IMG/VR virus record: IMGVR_UViG_3300020471_000893
Location: 1 to 25,712 of that record
Reading direction: 5' to 3' (one strand)
Origin: a virus
DNA length: 25,712 nucleotides
A program made the translations under genes and the position numbers. Below are positions 1 to 8,705 of this stretch, in pieces; positions within the stretch are counted from its first letter, which is position 1, and the number at the start of each line of letters is the position of its first letter. A model generated the notes under the pieces. That model was not told the DNA's origin. It made no database searches and saw nothing but the letters and a program-made list of their open reading frames with translations.

Positions 1-726
1 GAAGCACACGATGCTATTCAACAAGGTTTTGTATTAGAAGATGATGATGGTACAGAGGTTACAATTAACCCTGCTGTCGCATCAGGAGTTTATACAGCAA
101 GAGAAGTTAAGTTTATTGGTTCAGGTATTACAACAAACTGGACAGATACATCAGACGGAACTGATGGAGACCCGTATGATTTAACATTTACTAATGATGC
201 AATAGGTAAACAATCAATATGGGTACCTGCTGCAGCTATGTATCCAACACAAACAGATGGATGTGCTGGAATTGCAGGATTAGACTCAGGTGGTAACACA
301 GGTCCTGACCTTTATACATTAGATTTTGATGCTACTGCAACAGAACATGCACAGTTCTCAGTAGCTTTTCCTTCATATTGGAACGAAAGTACAATTACAT
401 TTAAAGTTTATTGGACGTCTGAAGCAACAGATACAGATGGTGTCTCTTGGGCATTAAAAGCTGTAGCTTTAGCTGATAGTGATTCATTAAATACAGCATT
501 CGGTACAGCCGTACAAGTTACTGATGATGCTATAAGTGCTGCTAAAGATTTATATATTACAGGAGAAAGTGCAGCTGTAACAGTAGCAGGTTCTCCAGCA
601 GCTGGTGAATTAGTATATTTCGATATTGCAAGAGACCATGACGAATCAAATGACGACATGACAGAAGATGCAAAACTTATAGGAATTAAGATATTCTATA
701 CAGTAGATGATGTCCACGAGGCGTAA
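1..726 (+). CDS. Virion-associated protein, 5' end missing
   Basis: The frame is open from the first base, so the true start lies upstream; 241 residues are visible before the TAA. The segment around the motif GKQSIWVPAAAMYP, followed by a region of alternating beta-type sequence and the tail part SPAAGELVYFDIARD, matches my recollection of a protein very common in marine podo- and siphovirus genomes, usually next to tail-fibre genes. There is no enzyme motif, signal peptide or membrane segment. It lies 3 nt before the glycine-rich tail protein, which supports a tail or fibre role. The exact position in the virion cannot be told from sequence. Function confidence is moderate; coding confidence is high. 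Confidence 0.85.
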   Translation, partial: EAHDAIQQGFVLEDDDGTEVTINPAVASGVYTAREVKFIGSGITTNWTDTSDGTDGDPYDLTFTNDAIGKQSIWVPAAAMYPTQTDGCAGIAGLDSGGNTGPDLYTLDFDATATEHAQFSVAFPSYWNESTITFKVYWTSEATDTDGVSWALKAVALADSDSLNTAFGTAVQVTDDAISAAKDLYITGESAAVTVAGSPAAGELVYFDIARDHDESNDDMTEDAKLIGIKIFYTVDDVHEA

Positions 727-729
727 GCC

Positions 730-1890
730 ATGGTAGGACCTACATCATTTGGTTATCAAAACCTAGGATTTGGAGGAGGAGGTGCTGGTCTTCCACCTTA
801 TTTAGGTTCAGCAACATCTGCTGATTTATTATGGCATGTAAAGAATTTTGCATTCGGTACTTCTAATGCAACTGTATCTGGTGGTTTTAATGTTAATGGT
901 GTAACACTAGCTATGGAAGGTTTAAAAGTAGAAGGTGATACTACAATATCAGGTGATACAAATGTAGGTTCAGGTACTGCAGATAGTCTTGGAACAGCAG
1001 TCAGATATGAAGGTAATTTAACTGTAAATGCAAGTCAAACTCTTTCTGTATCTGCTAGAAAAAGAGGATTATATCTTTTTGTTGATGGTAATTTAACTGT
1101 TAATGGCACTATATCAATGGTTAATAGAGGTGCTGATGGTCAAGCGGAACAAGCTGTACAAATTAATGATGGTACAGGCATATATAGAACAGCAGGAACT
1201 ACAACAATAGCAACTGCAGGTTCTGCTGCAGGTGGTGCTAGTGGTAATACAGGTGTTGATGGTAGCAATACTACAACTGGTTTAACTGCTGGTGGTGGTG
1301 GAGCAGGTGGTAACGGTTGTGCATCTGGTGGAACAGGAGAAAGTGGTTCTAGTTTTACAGGAGGTTCTGGTGGTGGAGGACATGGAAGGTCTAACTATGG
1401 TTGTGGTTCTAGTGGAGGTGCTGCAGGAACTTTAGGTAATGCTGGTGGTAACGGTGGTAATGGACATAATGCTAACTGGTCACAATCAGCAGGTGGTTCT
1501 GGTGGAACAGGAAACCCTGGTGGTTCTGCAGGTACAGGTTATCAAAGTTCTAGTTCTAATGGTTATGCTGGACAAGATGGTACTGGTGGATTACTTGTTA
1601 TATATGCATCAGGAAATCTTACAGTAGCTTCTGGTGCAACTATTTCAACTAGTGGACGACAAGGTTCATCTGGAGATTTACCATCTTGTGGAGGTAACTG
1701 TGACTCTGGTGGTGGTGGTTCTTCTGGCGGAGGTATTTTAGTAGCTATATGTGGAGGTACTTATTCTAATAGTGGTACTGTAACATCAGCTGGTGGTGCT
1801 CAATCAGGTGCAGGAAGTGCTTGCTCAAGTTGTTATGGTAGAGCTGGAGGTAGCGGTGGATTACTCGCTGCAGGAGGATATTTAAGATGA
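730..1890 (+). CDS. Glycine-rich tail adhesin-like protein
   Basis: This 386-residue protein has an N-terminal beta-rich region with repeated phrases such as NLTVNASQTLSV and NLTVNGTISMV (about residues 60-135), then a long Gly/Ser/Asn region with GGAGG and GGSGG runs (about 165-345). Eight or more Cys are scattered through its end. This is the organisation of glycine-rich phage tail-tip adhesins, in which poly-glycine helices form a sandwich that displays receptor-binding loops. ATG follows the previous stop by 3 nt, and the 3' end overlaps the next gene by ATGA. I infer a receptor-binding role. A plain fibre shaft is the alternative. Confidence 0.75.
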   Translation: MVGPTSFGYQNLGFGGGGAGLPPYLGSATSADLLWHVKNFAFGTSNATVSGGFNVNGVTLAMEGLKVEGDTTISGDTNVGSGTADSLGTAVRYEGNLTVNASQTLSVSARKRGLYLFVDGNLTVNGTISMVNRGADGQAEQAVQINDGTGIYRTAGTTTIATAGSAAGGASGNTGVDGSNTTTGLTAGGGGAGGNGCASGGTGESGSSFTGGSGGGGHGRSNYGCGSSGGAAGTLGNAGGNGGNGHNANWSQSAGGSGGTGNPGGSAGTGYQSSSSNGYAGQDGTGGLLVIYASGNLTVASGATISTSGRQGSSGDLPSCGGNCDSGGGGSSGGGILVAICGGTYSNSGTVTSAGGAQSGAGSACSSCYGRAGGSGGLLAAGGYLR

Positions 1891-2462
1891 AATTAATTTA
1901 TGATATAAACAATGAAGAACAAAGAAATTATGCTGCTGCTCAATTAACAGAAGCAGATACAAGTGAGAATAAGATAGTTCCACAACCTATATGGGAGTTT
2001 GATGCTCCAGCTTTTTCTTATAATAATATAATAACTTGTTCTGTACCTACGCATTCTGATGATGTAGGTTCAAATACTCAAGTATGGTTGCCATATAGTG
2101 ATGACCCTACTAATGAACAAGCATTTGCTACTTATTGTGTAAGAAATGGTGGTTATGTTTTAAATAATGTTGAAGGATTAGTAGAAGATACTTTCGGTGA
2201 TTGTACTGTTTATGGAATAGATAAACCTACATGGGCAGAAGTACAAACAGAAAAAACTTATCTTGATACTGTTATTGCTGCAAAGAATGAAAATGATGAA
2301 ATATCTACAATAGAAAAAACATTAACAATTCCGCACAATGTAAATGCACATACTGCACAAAAATATTTTGCTACAAGAGAAGATGCTGCTGCATTTCAAA
2401 CAGATTTAGATAATGCTGCTGCACCAGTAGAAAACCCTTATATAACTCTAGATAACTACTAA
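1887..2462 (+). CDS. Unknown protein in tail-fibre cluster
   Basis: 191 residues; the start overlaps the adhesin stop (ATGA). I do not recognise a family. The protein is acidic, with a middle part rich in aromatic residues and Asn, and a C-terminal half of predicted helices (for example TWAEVQTEKTYLDTVIAAKN) ending in Ala-rich DAAAFQTDLDNAAAP. It contains four Cys in the central third. A small protein translationally coupled to a tail adhesin is often a fibre assembly chaperone or a tip cap, so that is a reasonable guess from position only. No motif supports it. Confidence 0.7.
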   Translation: MKLIYDINNEEQRNYAAAQLTEADTSENKIVPQPIWEFDAPAFSYNNIITCSVPTHSDDVGSNTQVWLPYSDDPTNEQAFATYCVRNGGYVLNNVEGLVEDTFGDCTVYGIDKPTWAEVQTEKTYLDTVIAAKNENDEISTIEKTLTIPHNVNAHTAQKYFATREDAAAFQTDLDNAAAPVENPYITLDNY

Positions 2463-2471
2463 GCTAATATT

Positions 2472-3614
2472 ATGACATTAGATGTGGAGTATCGAAATCC
2501 GTTAATTAATTCTATAAACAAAATAACTAAAATTGCAATTATTGGTAAAGGTACTGCGGGTTTATTAACAGCTGTACATTTTCTTAGATTTTATAATGAA
2601 TATAATTGTAATTTAGAAATTATATATGACCCTGATACTAATCATTTATTAGATATTGGTGAAAGTGTTAATGCTGCTGTACCTGCTCAGTTGTGGGGTA
2701 TAGGTATTGATATGAGTTATGCTGATAAGCTTGGCTTTACTCCTAAGTTTGGTATTAAATATAATGACTTTGGTAATAAAGATTTTATACATCCATTTCC
2801 TACTAATATAACATCACTACATATTGATAGTCATTTGTTTACTAAAGAGTTATTAAAGATATTAGAACAAAGAGGCGTTAAGATAACTGAAAAAAAAGTT
2901 ACAAATTACAATGATATAAATGCTGATTATGTTATTGATTGCAGTGGCTTTTCTAAAGATAAAGAAAAATTATCTCTTAGTCCATACATACCTGTTAATG
3001 CTGCAGTTATAACTTCTGAAAATACTATTAGTAATGATTATTATACTCATCATACAGCTATGCCTTATGGTTGGAAATGGCAGATACCTTTGCTAGATAG
3101 AATATCTTATGGTCATTTATACAACAAAGACATAGATACACCAGATATACAAGGAAAAGTAATAGAGTTTGATAGTTATTACAGAGAAGAAATGTTTGAT
3201 GGAAGAGTATTACACAATGGATTAAATGGATTTTTTTTAGAACCTATGGAAGGTACAGCTTTAACAGTTACTGAAAATATTAATAGACATCTTACAGACC
3301 ATTTAATATATGATACAAATGTAGAACAAATTAATGAAAGTATTGTTAGACACATTAAAGAAGTAGAAACAACTATAGTAATGCATTACCTTAAAGGTAG
3401 TAAATACAATACTCCATTCTGGAATTTAGCTCAAGATATGGCAATAGCTAATTTTAAAACAATTGGTGATGAATTAAAAAATGCAGTTATAGCACATTAT
3501 GTTGATGATTGTAAATGTAATGATAAAGCAGATTCTTATGGATATGGTTTGTGGGATTATAATAGTTTAAGATATAACATAGAAGGATTAGAAATAACTT
3601 TATCTGATATATAA
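2472..3614 (+). CDS. FAD-dependent halogenase (tryptophan-halogenase family)
   Basis: 380 residues. The family uses FADH2 from a separate reductase, oxygen and halide to make HOX, which is passed to a catalytic Lys. Visible signatures: FAD-binding GKGTAG (residues 25-30); IGES (62-65), equivalent to the IGVGEA region; PKFGIK with K92 aligned to the catalytic Lys79 of PrnA; IDCSG (155-159); the diagnostic GWxWxIP (200-206); FLEPME with E257 aligned to PrnA Glu346; and NTPFW (313-317). All key residues are present, so an active enzyme is plausible. It is about 150 residues shorter than PrnA, so substrate-pocket elements are reduced. The characterised cyanophage halogenase VirX1 is the closest known precedent. 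It sits between tail genes and lysis genes; no flavin reductase is visible in the window. Confidence 0.9.
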   Translation: MTLDVEYRNPLINSINKITKIAIIGKGTAGLLTAVHFLRFYNEYNCNLEIIYDPDTNHLLDIGESVNAAVPAQLWGIGIDMSYADKLGFTPKFGIKYNDFGNKDFIHPFPTNITSLHIDSHLFTKELLKILEQRGVKITEKKVTNYNDINADYVIDCSGFSKDKEKLSLSPYIPVNAAVITSENTISNDYYTHHTAMPYGWKWQIPLLDRISYGHLYNKDIDTPDIQGKVIEFDSYYREEMFDGRVLHNGLNGFFLEPMEGTALTVTENINRHLTDHLIYDTNVEQINESIVRHIKEVETTIVMHYLKGSKYNTPFWNLAQDMAIANFKTIGDELKNAVIAHYVDDCKCNDKADSYGYGLWDYNSLRYNIEGLEITLSDI

Positions 3615-3632
3615 TGTGTTATAATCCGATTT

Positions 3633-3794
3633 ATGGATTTGCTCATATTATTATTTTTAGTTGTTTTAGTTATTGAAAACTATGGTAATTTATATAATTT
3701 CTTAACTGGCAAATCAAATGATACTCCTTATTATTATCACAAAAAGGATACTTGGAACTGGCAAGATGATTGGGATAGAGATGACATCTTATAA
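3633..3794 (+). CDS. Small single-pass membrane protein
   Basis: 53 residues. The N-terminal 14 residues (MDLLILLFLVVLVI) form an uninterrupted hydrophobic segment, followed by a polar, aromatic and acidic tail rich in Tyr, Trp and Asp (YYYHKKDTWNWQDDWDRDD). It is a type I or signal-anchor-like protein with a short soluble tail. It lies 18 nt after the halogenase stop and overlaps the next gene's start by 14 nt, which fits the tightly packed operon. No family is recognised. Its place beside other small membrane proteins suggests a lysis or membrane role. Confidence 0.55.
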   Translation: MDLLILLFLVVLVIENYGNLYNFLTGKSNDTPYYYHKKDTWNWQDDWDRDDIL

Positions 3795-3975
3795 CGGAGG
3801 AAACGGTTTTACACAGAAAGAAATGTTGAATCTTATATTGGAAGGACAACAAGATATCAATAAACGTATAGATGAATTACATGAAAAAGTTAATCAAAAA
3901 ATATCAAGACAAGAGCTATCTGGTTGGTTAGTTGCAATCTCGGCACTGGTGGTGTTAATCAATAATTTAATGTGA
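3781..3975 (+). CDS. Coiled-coil plus C-terminal membrane anchor, XhlA-like
   Basis: I take ATG 3781, with GGGATAGAG upstream, rather than the upstream in-frame ATGs at 3718 and 3766, because those lie deep inside the preceding small gene. This gives 64 residues. Residues 14-44 form a charged amphipathic helix (LEGQQDINKRIDELHEKVNQ) and residues 48-63 are hydrophobic (GWLVAISALVVLINNL). This layout matches haemolysin XhlA-type phage proteins that accompany holins, but the family is defined mostly by architecture, so assignment is tentative. The stop TGA overlaps the GTG start of the next gene. Confidence 0.6.
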   Translation: MTSYNGGNGFTQKEMLNLILEGQQDINKRIDELHEKVNQKISRQELSGWLVAISALVVLINNLM

Positions 3976-5852
3976 AAAAACTTGCAGTATTAACTGCAGT
4001 TCTTTTACTAGCTGTGCCTATACATTCTATAGCAGAAGAAACTACAGTCACAGAAACATTTGATAATCAAGAAATAAATACAGATATTACATTTGTATAT
4101 GGAGCTAGTGACACAGTTGTAAGTGCTGCTACTACACAAAGTCCTGAATGTGCAAACCTAAATGAACAAGGTCTAATAGGTATAGAAGATATGGATTGTT
4201 TTGCTAGTGTATACTTTGGTAATGATAGATACCAACTAGGTATTAGAGGTAGCTCAGACAGTCTTACTATTGCATTTCCAAATGAACCTTATGAAGTAGG
4301 TTTTAATTATGGTGCTATAGACCAAGAAGGTGGTGTATCAGGTGTTGTATATTATGATAATGGTGCGTCAGAAAATTTTACACTAGATGTAAATACTGAT
4401 ATGGAAGTAGCAGGTAGTAAAGTTTTCGCAGTAGCAGAAACAGTAGATACATTCATTACAGAAATAGTAATAGAAGGAATAACTGATTGGTGGCTTATAG
4501 ATAATGTATACTATAAATATGATGTACCTAATAACACGCCACCTAGTACGACAACAACAAGTACAACCTTACCCAAAGCAGAGGATGTCGTTGAAGATAA
4601 TATTACAACGTATTTGGCATGGGACGAAAATGGCTGTGAACACCCAGATAACCCTTTATCGTATAAACAATATTTGGAAGCGATAGAAAGTGGAGATTGG
4701 TTCGGTTATCAGCCTGGTGATTGCACTAACATACCTGATGTTGTTGTTGAAATTATCGAAGAAGAGATAGATGATGAGTTGGACGAAGATATACTTGCAG
4801 ATGACACCCTTACAGAGGAAGATATTCTCATTGAAGAGGAAGTTATTGAGCTCACGGAAGAAGAAATAGCTGCTATTGAAGCAGAGATTAAAGCTGAAGA
4901 AGAGCGTTTAATTCAAGAACAGCTTGATGCTGAAAAAGAAGAAGAGATATTATTAGAGCTTGAAGAATCTATTATTGTTAAAGATTTATCTGAAGAAGAG
5001 GTTGAAGAATTAGTTGAAGCTATTAAAGAAATAGAAGAGACTATTGAGATTATTGAAATCGAAGAAGAAGTTATTGAGCTAGATATACCTGATGATATAA
5101 TTATAGTTATAGAAGAGGAGGTAATAGAAGATGAGCCTATTATTGTGGTGGAAGATAAAGTGGTTGATGAGGAAGTTTTGGATGAGCCAATACAGGAAGA
5201 TGTTGAGAAAGAACCTATAGAGCTAACCGAAGAAGAGGTAGTCGAAGAAGTAGCTGAAATTGTAGAAGTTATAGATATACCTATAGTAGAAGAAGATGCT
5301 ACTGAAGAAGAGATAGCCGAAGTCATAGAGGAATATGTAGAGGAACTAGAGACAGAAGAAGTCATAGAAGTTCTTGAAGAAGTTAATGATGTTGGTGTAC
5401 AGAATTTAGAAGAAGTATCAGAAGAAGTCCAGGAAGTTATCCAGGCAGTAGTAGAGGAAGCTATAGAAGATGTTGCAGAACTTACGGATGACCAGGTTGA
5501 GGTTGTCGCTGAAGTATTACAAGTTGAAACTGAAGATGTTGAAATTATTGCAGAAGCAGTTAAACAAGATGATACAATAGCTCAAGCTGTAGAAGAATAC
5601 GTTGAACGTGCAGTAGAAAATGCTGATGTAGAAAATTATACATTAGCTGATGTTGTTACTGAAGTAGCATTTGAAGAGTTTATAGAAGACCCATTAGAAG
5701 TAATACTAGATATTGACATACAAAATATAAACATTACTGACATAGGTAGTGACATGACTACTGACCAAAAGGAAAAAGCTCAAGAAGTTGTAGTCCCAGT
5801 TATCTTGACTAGAATAGCTACTATGGCTTCATTTATATTTAGGAGAAGTTAA
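3972..5852 (+). CDS. Secreted Glu-rich repeat protein with C-terminal anchor-like tail
   Basis: 626 residues from a GTG start that overlaps the previous stop. Residues 1-21 are a clear Sec signal peptide (MKKLAVLTAV...SIA) with probable cleavage before EE. Residues 22-185 look like a beta-sandwich (VTETFDN..., WWLIDNVYYKY). A Thr/Ser linker follows (PPSTTTTSTTLP, about 190-201), then a compact Cys-containing segment (GCEHPDNPLSYKQYLEAIESG). Residues about 258-520 are an extremely acidic Glu/Val/Ile repeat region. The last 21 residues are hydrophobic and end in FRRS, resembling a C-terminal membrane anchor. No family recognised. It lies between an XhlA-like protein and a small two-helix membrane protein, so an envelope or lysis-timing role is possible; a virion-bound protein is the alternative. 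Confidence 0.8.
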   Translation: MKKLAVLTAVLLLAVPIHSIAEETTVTETFDNQEINTDITFVYGASDTVVSAATTQSPECANLNEQGLIGIEDMDCFASVYFGNDRYQLGIRGSSDSLTIAFPNEPYEVGFNYGAIDQEGGVSGVVYYDNGASENFTLDVNTDMEVAGSKVFAVAETVDTFITEIVIEGITDWWLIDNVYYKYDVPNNTPPSTTTTSTTLPKAEDVVEDNITTYLAWDENGCEHPDNPLSYKQYLEAIESGDWFGYQPGDCTNIPDVVVEIIEEEIDDELDEDILADDTLTEEDILIEEEVIELTEEEIAAIEAEIKAEEERLIQEQLDAEKEEEILLELEESIIVKDLSEEEVEELVEAIKEIEETIEIIEIEEEVIELDIPDDIIIVIEEEVIEDEPIIVVEDKVVDEEVLDEPIQEDVEKEPIELTEEEVVEEVAEIVEVIDIPIVEEDATEEEIAEVIEEYVEELETEEVIEVLEEVNDVGVQNLEEVSEEVQEVIQAVVEEAIEDVAELTDDQVEVVAEVLQVETEDVEIIAEAVKQDDTIAQAVEEYVERAVENADVENYTLADVVTEVAFEEFIEDPLEVILDIDIQNINITDIGSDMTTDQKEKAQEVVVPVILTRIATMASFIFRRS

Positions 5853-6070
5853 TGTTTAAAAAAATTTGGAATTGGTTTATAACTATAGTTAAAGAGACCT
5901 TGAATTTAAGCTGGACACTTGTCGGTTTGGTTATTGCGACCCTAACGCTAACTGGCAGTGCTCAGCAAGTTACAGGTCTTGCGACTATAATAACATTAGT
6001 AATTTGGTTATTAACTATAGGTTTTAGAAAAGATAAACCTGATAACAATCAAGGAAAAGTGAGTAGATAA
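5852..6070 (+). CDS. Small two-helix membrane protein, holin candidate
   Basis: 72 residues; ATG overlaps the previous stop (TAATG). It has a basic, aromatic N-terminus (MFKKIWNWF), two hydrophobic segments at about residues 18-36 and 41-58 joined by a short polar turn, and a charged C-tail (FRKDKPDNNQGKVSR). Size and topology fit a class II holin or an antiholin. A second holin-like gene (8674-8982) is present, so the two may work together, or this one may be a different membrane effector. Only topology supports the call. Confidence 0.7.
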   Translation: MFKKIWNWFITIVKETLNLSWTLVGLVIATLTLTGSAQQVTGLATIITLVIWLLTIGFRKDKPDNNQGKVSR

Positions 6071-6108
6071 TGGACTGTTGTGGTAACGGTTGTTGCGGCG
6101 GAAGCTAA
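6070..6108 (+). CDS. Twelve-residue peptide with two Cys pairs
   Basis: The ORF starts in a TAATG overlap with the previous stop, has AAGGAAAAG upstream, and ends in another TAATG that starts the next small ORF. It encodes MDCCGNGCCGGS: two vicinal Cys pairs separated by three residues, then glycines. The double coupling is the main sign that it is translated. Such a peptide could bind metal or form disulfides, but no family is known to me and chance is possible at this length. Confidence 0.4.
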   Translation: MDCCGNGCCGGS

Positions 6109-6209
6109 TGTGCATGGTAACACAAGAGGTGGATGGGTCATTTATACAGATTTGTAATTGTAAATACGGAAGCGAGAGTTGTAATGGAATTAGAAGTACT
6201 AAGATTTAG
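6108..6209 (+). CDS. Small Cys-containing ORF, coupled
   Basis: 33 residues starting MCMVTQEVDG, with four Cys in total (C2, then three in ICNCKYGSESC). It starts by TAATG coupling to the 12-residue ORF and overlaps the start region of the DUF5675 gene in another frame. No family recognised. It may only carry ribosomes to the downstream start at 6184. Confidence 0.3.
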   Translation: MCMVTQEVDGSFIQICNCKYGSESCNGIRSTKI

Positions 6210-6768
6210 TTCACAAAAAGATTCAACATCTGGAATTTTATTTGATGTTGTTAATGGTAAAAGAAATTTTCTTTGTTACACATTAGAAGATGAGCAACGT
6301 GATGTAAAAGTCTGGGGTGAGACAAGAATTCCTGCTGGTAAATATAAACTTTCATTAAGAAAAGAAGGTGGATTTCATACTAGATATCAAGCTAAGTATG
6401 GCAATATGCATCAAGGTATGATACATGTTAATGATGTACCAGGATTTCAATATATTTTATGGCATACGGGTAATACTGATGAAAATACTGCAGGTTGTTT
6501 ACTGTTAGGAGATTCACAAACTAGTAACCTTGTGCAAAAAGATGGATTTGTAGGGTCTAGTGTTAATGCTTATAAGATAGTTTATCCTTATGTAGCAGCA
6601 GCTATACAACAAAGTGATGTATGGGTGACATATATAGACTACGATGGAACTATCAATAGTAATGACACAGATAATGTACAGAGCAATGACATATTAGAAA
6701 AGCTAGAAGAGATAAGTGGAGAAATTCAAGTAGTTGGTGCTAAACTTGATAAGAAAGTTATTTTATAA
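6184..6768 (+). CDS. DUF5675 family phage protein
   Basis: I prefer ATG 6184 over 6133: the family begins at a strand like MELEVLRF, and GGAAG/GAGAG precede 6184. This gives 194 residues. The N-terminal 130 residues fit DUF5675: FLCYTLEDEQRD (29-40), TRIPAGKYKLSL, MIHVNDVPGF (79-88) and the signature WHTGNTDENTAGCLLLG with H94 and C105, an arrangement like the His/Cys pair of L,D-transpeptidase-type folds. The rest is an acidic linker and a short helix. The family is common in phage lysis regions and may act on peptidoglycan, but to my knowledge its activity is unproven. It sits after a small membrane protein, which supports a lysis role. Confidence 0.75.
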   Translation: MELEVLRFSSQKDSTSGILFDVVNGKRNFLCYTLEDEQRDVKVWGETRIPAGKYKLSLRKEGGFHTRYQAKYGNMHQGMIHVNDVPGFQYILWHTGNTDENTAGCLLLGDSQTSNLVQKDGFVGSSVNAYKIVYPYVAAAIQQSDVWVTYIDYDGTINSNDTDNVQSNDILEKLEEISGEIQVVGAKLDKKVIL

Positions 6769-8705
6769 TGAGAGAAATTAAACGTATTGCTAAGTTTGGA
6801 TTTGATAAAAAATCAGTTTTTAATCCTGAAGATGGTAACTTACCTGAAAATTTAGGTCCAAATATAGATGACACACCTTTAAGACAAGAAAGTAAAGCTC
6901 AAGCAAAACAAAAAGTAATTGCTGCATTACGTTCAGGTAAAGATGCAAATGTAAGCGATGTCTTTTCTCCGTCTAACACACCCGGAGCAACAACGTTAAA
7001 TGTAAAAAAAGAAACAACAACTGATTTAGGTTTTAAAGATACAAAGGTAATAGACACAGGTCAACCACTTGATACTACATCTGCTAAAAATTTGTTAAAA
7101 AAATTTGATGACAGAATTCAATTAGCTGAAGAAGTTTTAAATTATACTGACCCAAAGAATAAGAATAAAGTTCTAGGTACTAGTGATATTGGTATAAATA
7201 CGGGAAATGTTATTGGTAGTAAAGATATAACAATAGAATCAAAAGGTAAGTGGGAAGCTGAATTAGCTGAAGCTACACAAGCTAAAGCTGATTATATTGC
7301 TGAAGTAAATGTAAAATCTGGTTGGGCTGGAGCTGATGATTTAATTGATGTAGAAACAGAAAAGAAACTTAGACATCAAGCATTTACTAGTGGAGTAATA
7401 AGTGATTTAAACACTAGCAGACCTCAAGATATTGCAGCTATGGTTGATATGAAAAACACTGGAACATTTACTGACAAAGAATTAGCTGTTGCTAGAGGTG
7501 CAGGTAGTAAAGCAAATGAACCACTTGACTCTAAACAAGTTGGAAGAGATGTTCAATTTGCTTTATCTATAGTGGAAGAAGGTCCTGGACACCACTCAGA
7601 CCTTGATACTTTAAGACGTGATATGGAAGTAGAAGCAATGGGAACAGGTAACTTTCATGAAACTACTTTAGAAGAACGTGCTGCTGTATCTGGTGTTGAA
7701 GCAAAATATGAATATATAGAAAACCCAGAAACTGGTAAAAAGAAAAGAACTCTTGTTGAACCAGACTTAGGTGGTGGTGGTGTAAAACTAGGTGGTTCAG
7801 GTGGTCAAGATTATAAATTAAGTTCTAAAATGGCTGCGTTAGTACAAGGATTAGGTGTTCCGCCAAGTGCACGAACTAGAAGTGGAATGGTATATGGTCA
7901 AGAAAAATGGACAGGTGAACAAGTAAAGTTTGGTATTAAAGATTGGGAAGAAGCAGCTGTTCAACATTTTGGTGGAGAAAAAACACCAGGATACAAAGCA
8001 TATATGGAAGCAGCTTTAACACCTCATTATGATAAAGGTGGCGTAGGTATTGAAAAGAGTCCACAACTAATGGAAATAAACCGTGTTCATAATAAAATTA
8101 TACAAGATGCAGTTTTACGTAAAGTTATTAAAAAAGATATATTAGCTCACGCTGCTGGAGAACCTGGGTTTGGTTATAAAACTGATTGGAAAGGTATTGA
8201 TACTAGTAAACCTAAAGGTGATGTTACTAAAAAAATGACTGAAGCTTATTTCAGAGGAGATTTTGGAGAATCAACTATACGTAACTTACACTCAGCACAA
8301 GTAATGGGTGTTAGTGATATGAAAGGTATTAACGTACCTTTAAAGCAAGCTACTCAATCATATTTTAATGCAAGTAGAAGTCAATTTGATGATATACAAT
8401 TTACTGGTGCTTTAGGTAATCCTACTCATGTTGCACAAGGTCCTGGTAGTGGCGGTGGAGGTTATGCAGAATGGGCTAAAACTAACAATCTACCTGTAGG
8501 TAACGTTTATTCTGATAATAGAACTTTTAAAAACAATACACGTTTTCCTAGAAAAGAAGATGTTTCTAGTGCAAGAGATGCTAAAATAAGAAAGAACATT
8601 ACGAAGTTTAAAGGCGGTCATAGATTTATACCAGGAGCAATAGCTTTAAAAGGTATAATAGGATTACATAAAGGTGGTGGTGGAGCTGACAAATTTAGTA
8701 AATAA
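6768..8705 (+). CDS. Large soluble late protein of unknown function
   Basis: 645 residues; ATG overlaps the previous stop (TAATG). The sequence is hydrophilic and Lys/Asp/Gly-rich, with no membrane segment. Parts are helical and charged (about residues 110-200). A loop rich in Gly lies near residue 340 (GGGGVKLGGSGGQ) and the C-terminus is basic and Gly-rich (KGGGGADKFSK). I recognise no domain. Its size, its late-operon position after the lysis-type genes and the following small basic proteins would fit an internal virion protein, but this is position-based. The 3' end overlaps the holin-like gene if GTG 8674 is that gene's start. Confidence 0.8.
   Translation: MREIKRIAKFGFDKKSVFNPEDGNLPENLGPNIDDTPLRQESKAQAKQKVIAALRSGKDANVSDVFSPSNTPGATTLNVKKETTTDLGFKDTKVIDTGQPLDTTSAKNLLKKFDDRIQLAEEVLNYTDPKNKNKVLGTSDIGINTGNVIGSKDITIESKGKWEAELAEATQAKADYIAEVNVKSGWAGADDLIDVETEKKLRHQAFTSGVISDLNTSRPQDIAAMVDMKNTGTFTDKELAVARGAGSKANEPLDSKQVGRDVQFALSIVEEGPGHHSDLDTLRRDMEVEAMGTGNFHETTLEERAAVSGVEAKYEYIENPETGKKKRTLVEPDLGGGGVKLGGSGGQDYKLSSKMAALVQGLGVPPSARTRSGMVYGQEKWTGEQVKFGIKDWEEAAVQHFGGEKTPGYKAYMEAALTPHYDKGGVGIEKSPQLMEINRVHNKIIQDAVLRKVIKKDILAHAAGEPGFGYKTDWKGIDTSKPKGDVTKKMTEAYFRGDFGESTIRNLHSAQVMGVSDMKGINVPLKQATQSYFNASRSQFDDIQFTGALGNPTHVAQGPGSGGGGYAEWAKTNNLPVGNVYSDNRTFKNNTRFPRKEDVSSARDAKIRKNITKFKGGHRFIPGAIALKGIIGLHKGGGGADKFSK

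Noticed and set aside
4913-5365. Minus-strand Ser/Thr-rich ORF of 150 codons
   Set aside because: It is the complement of the Glu-rich repeat (GAA/GAG read as TTC/CTC shifted to Ser codons) inside a well-supported plus-strand gene, with no ribosome site.
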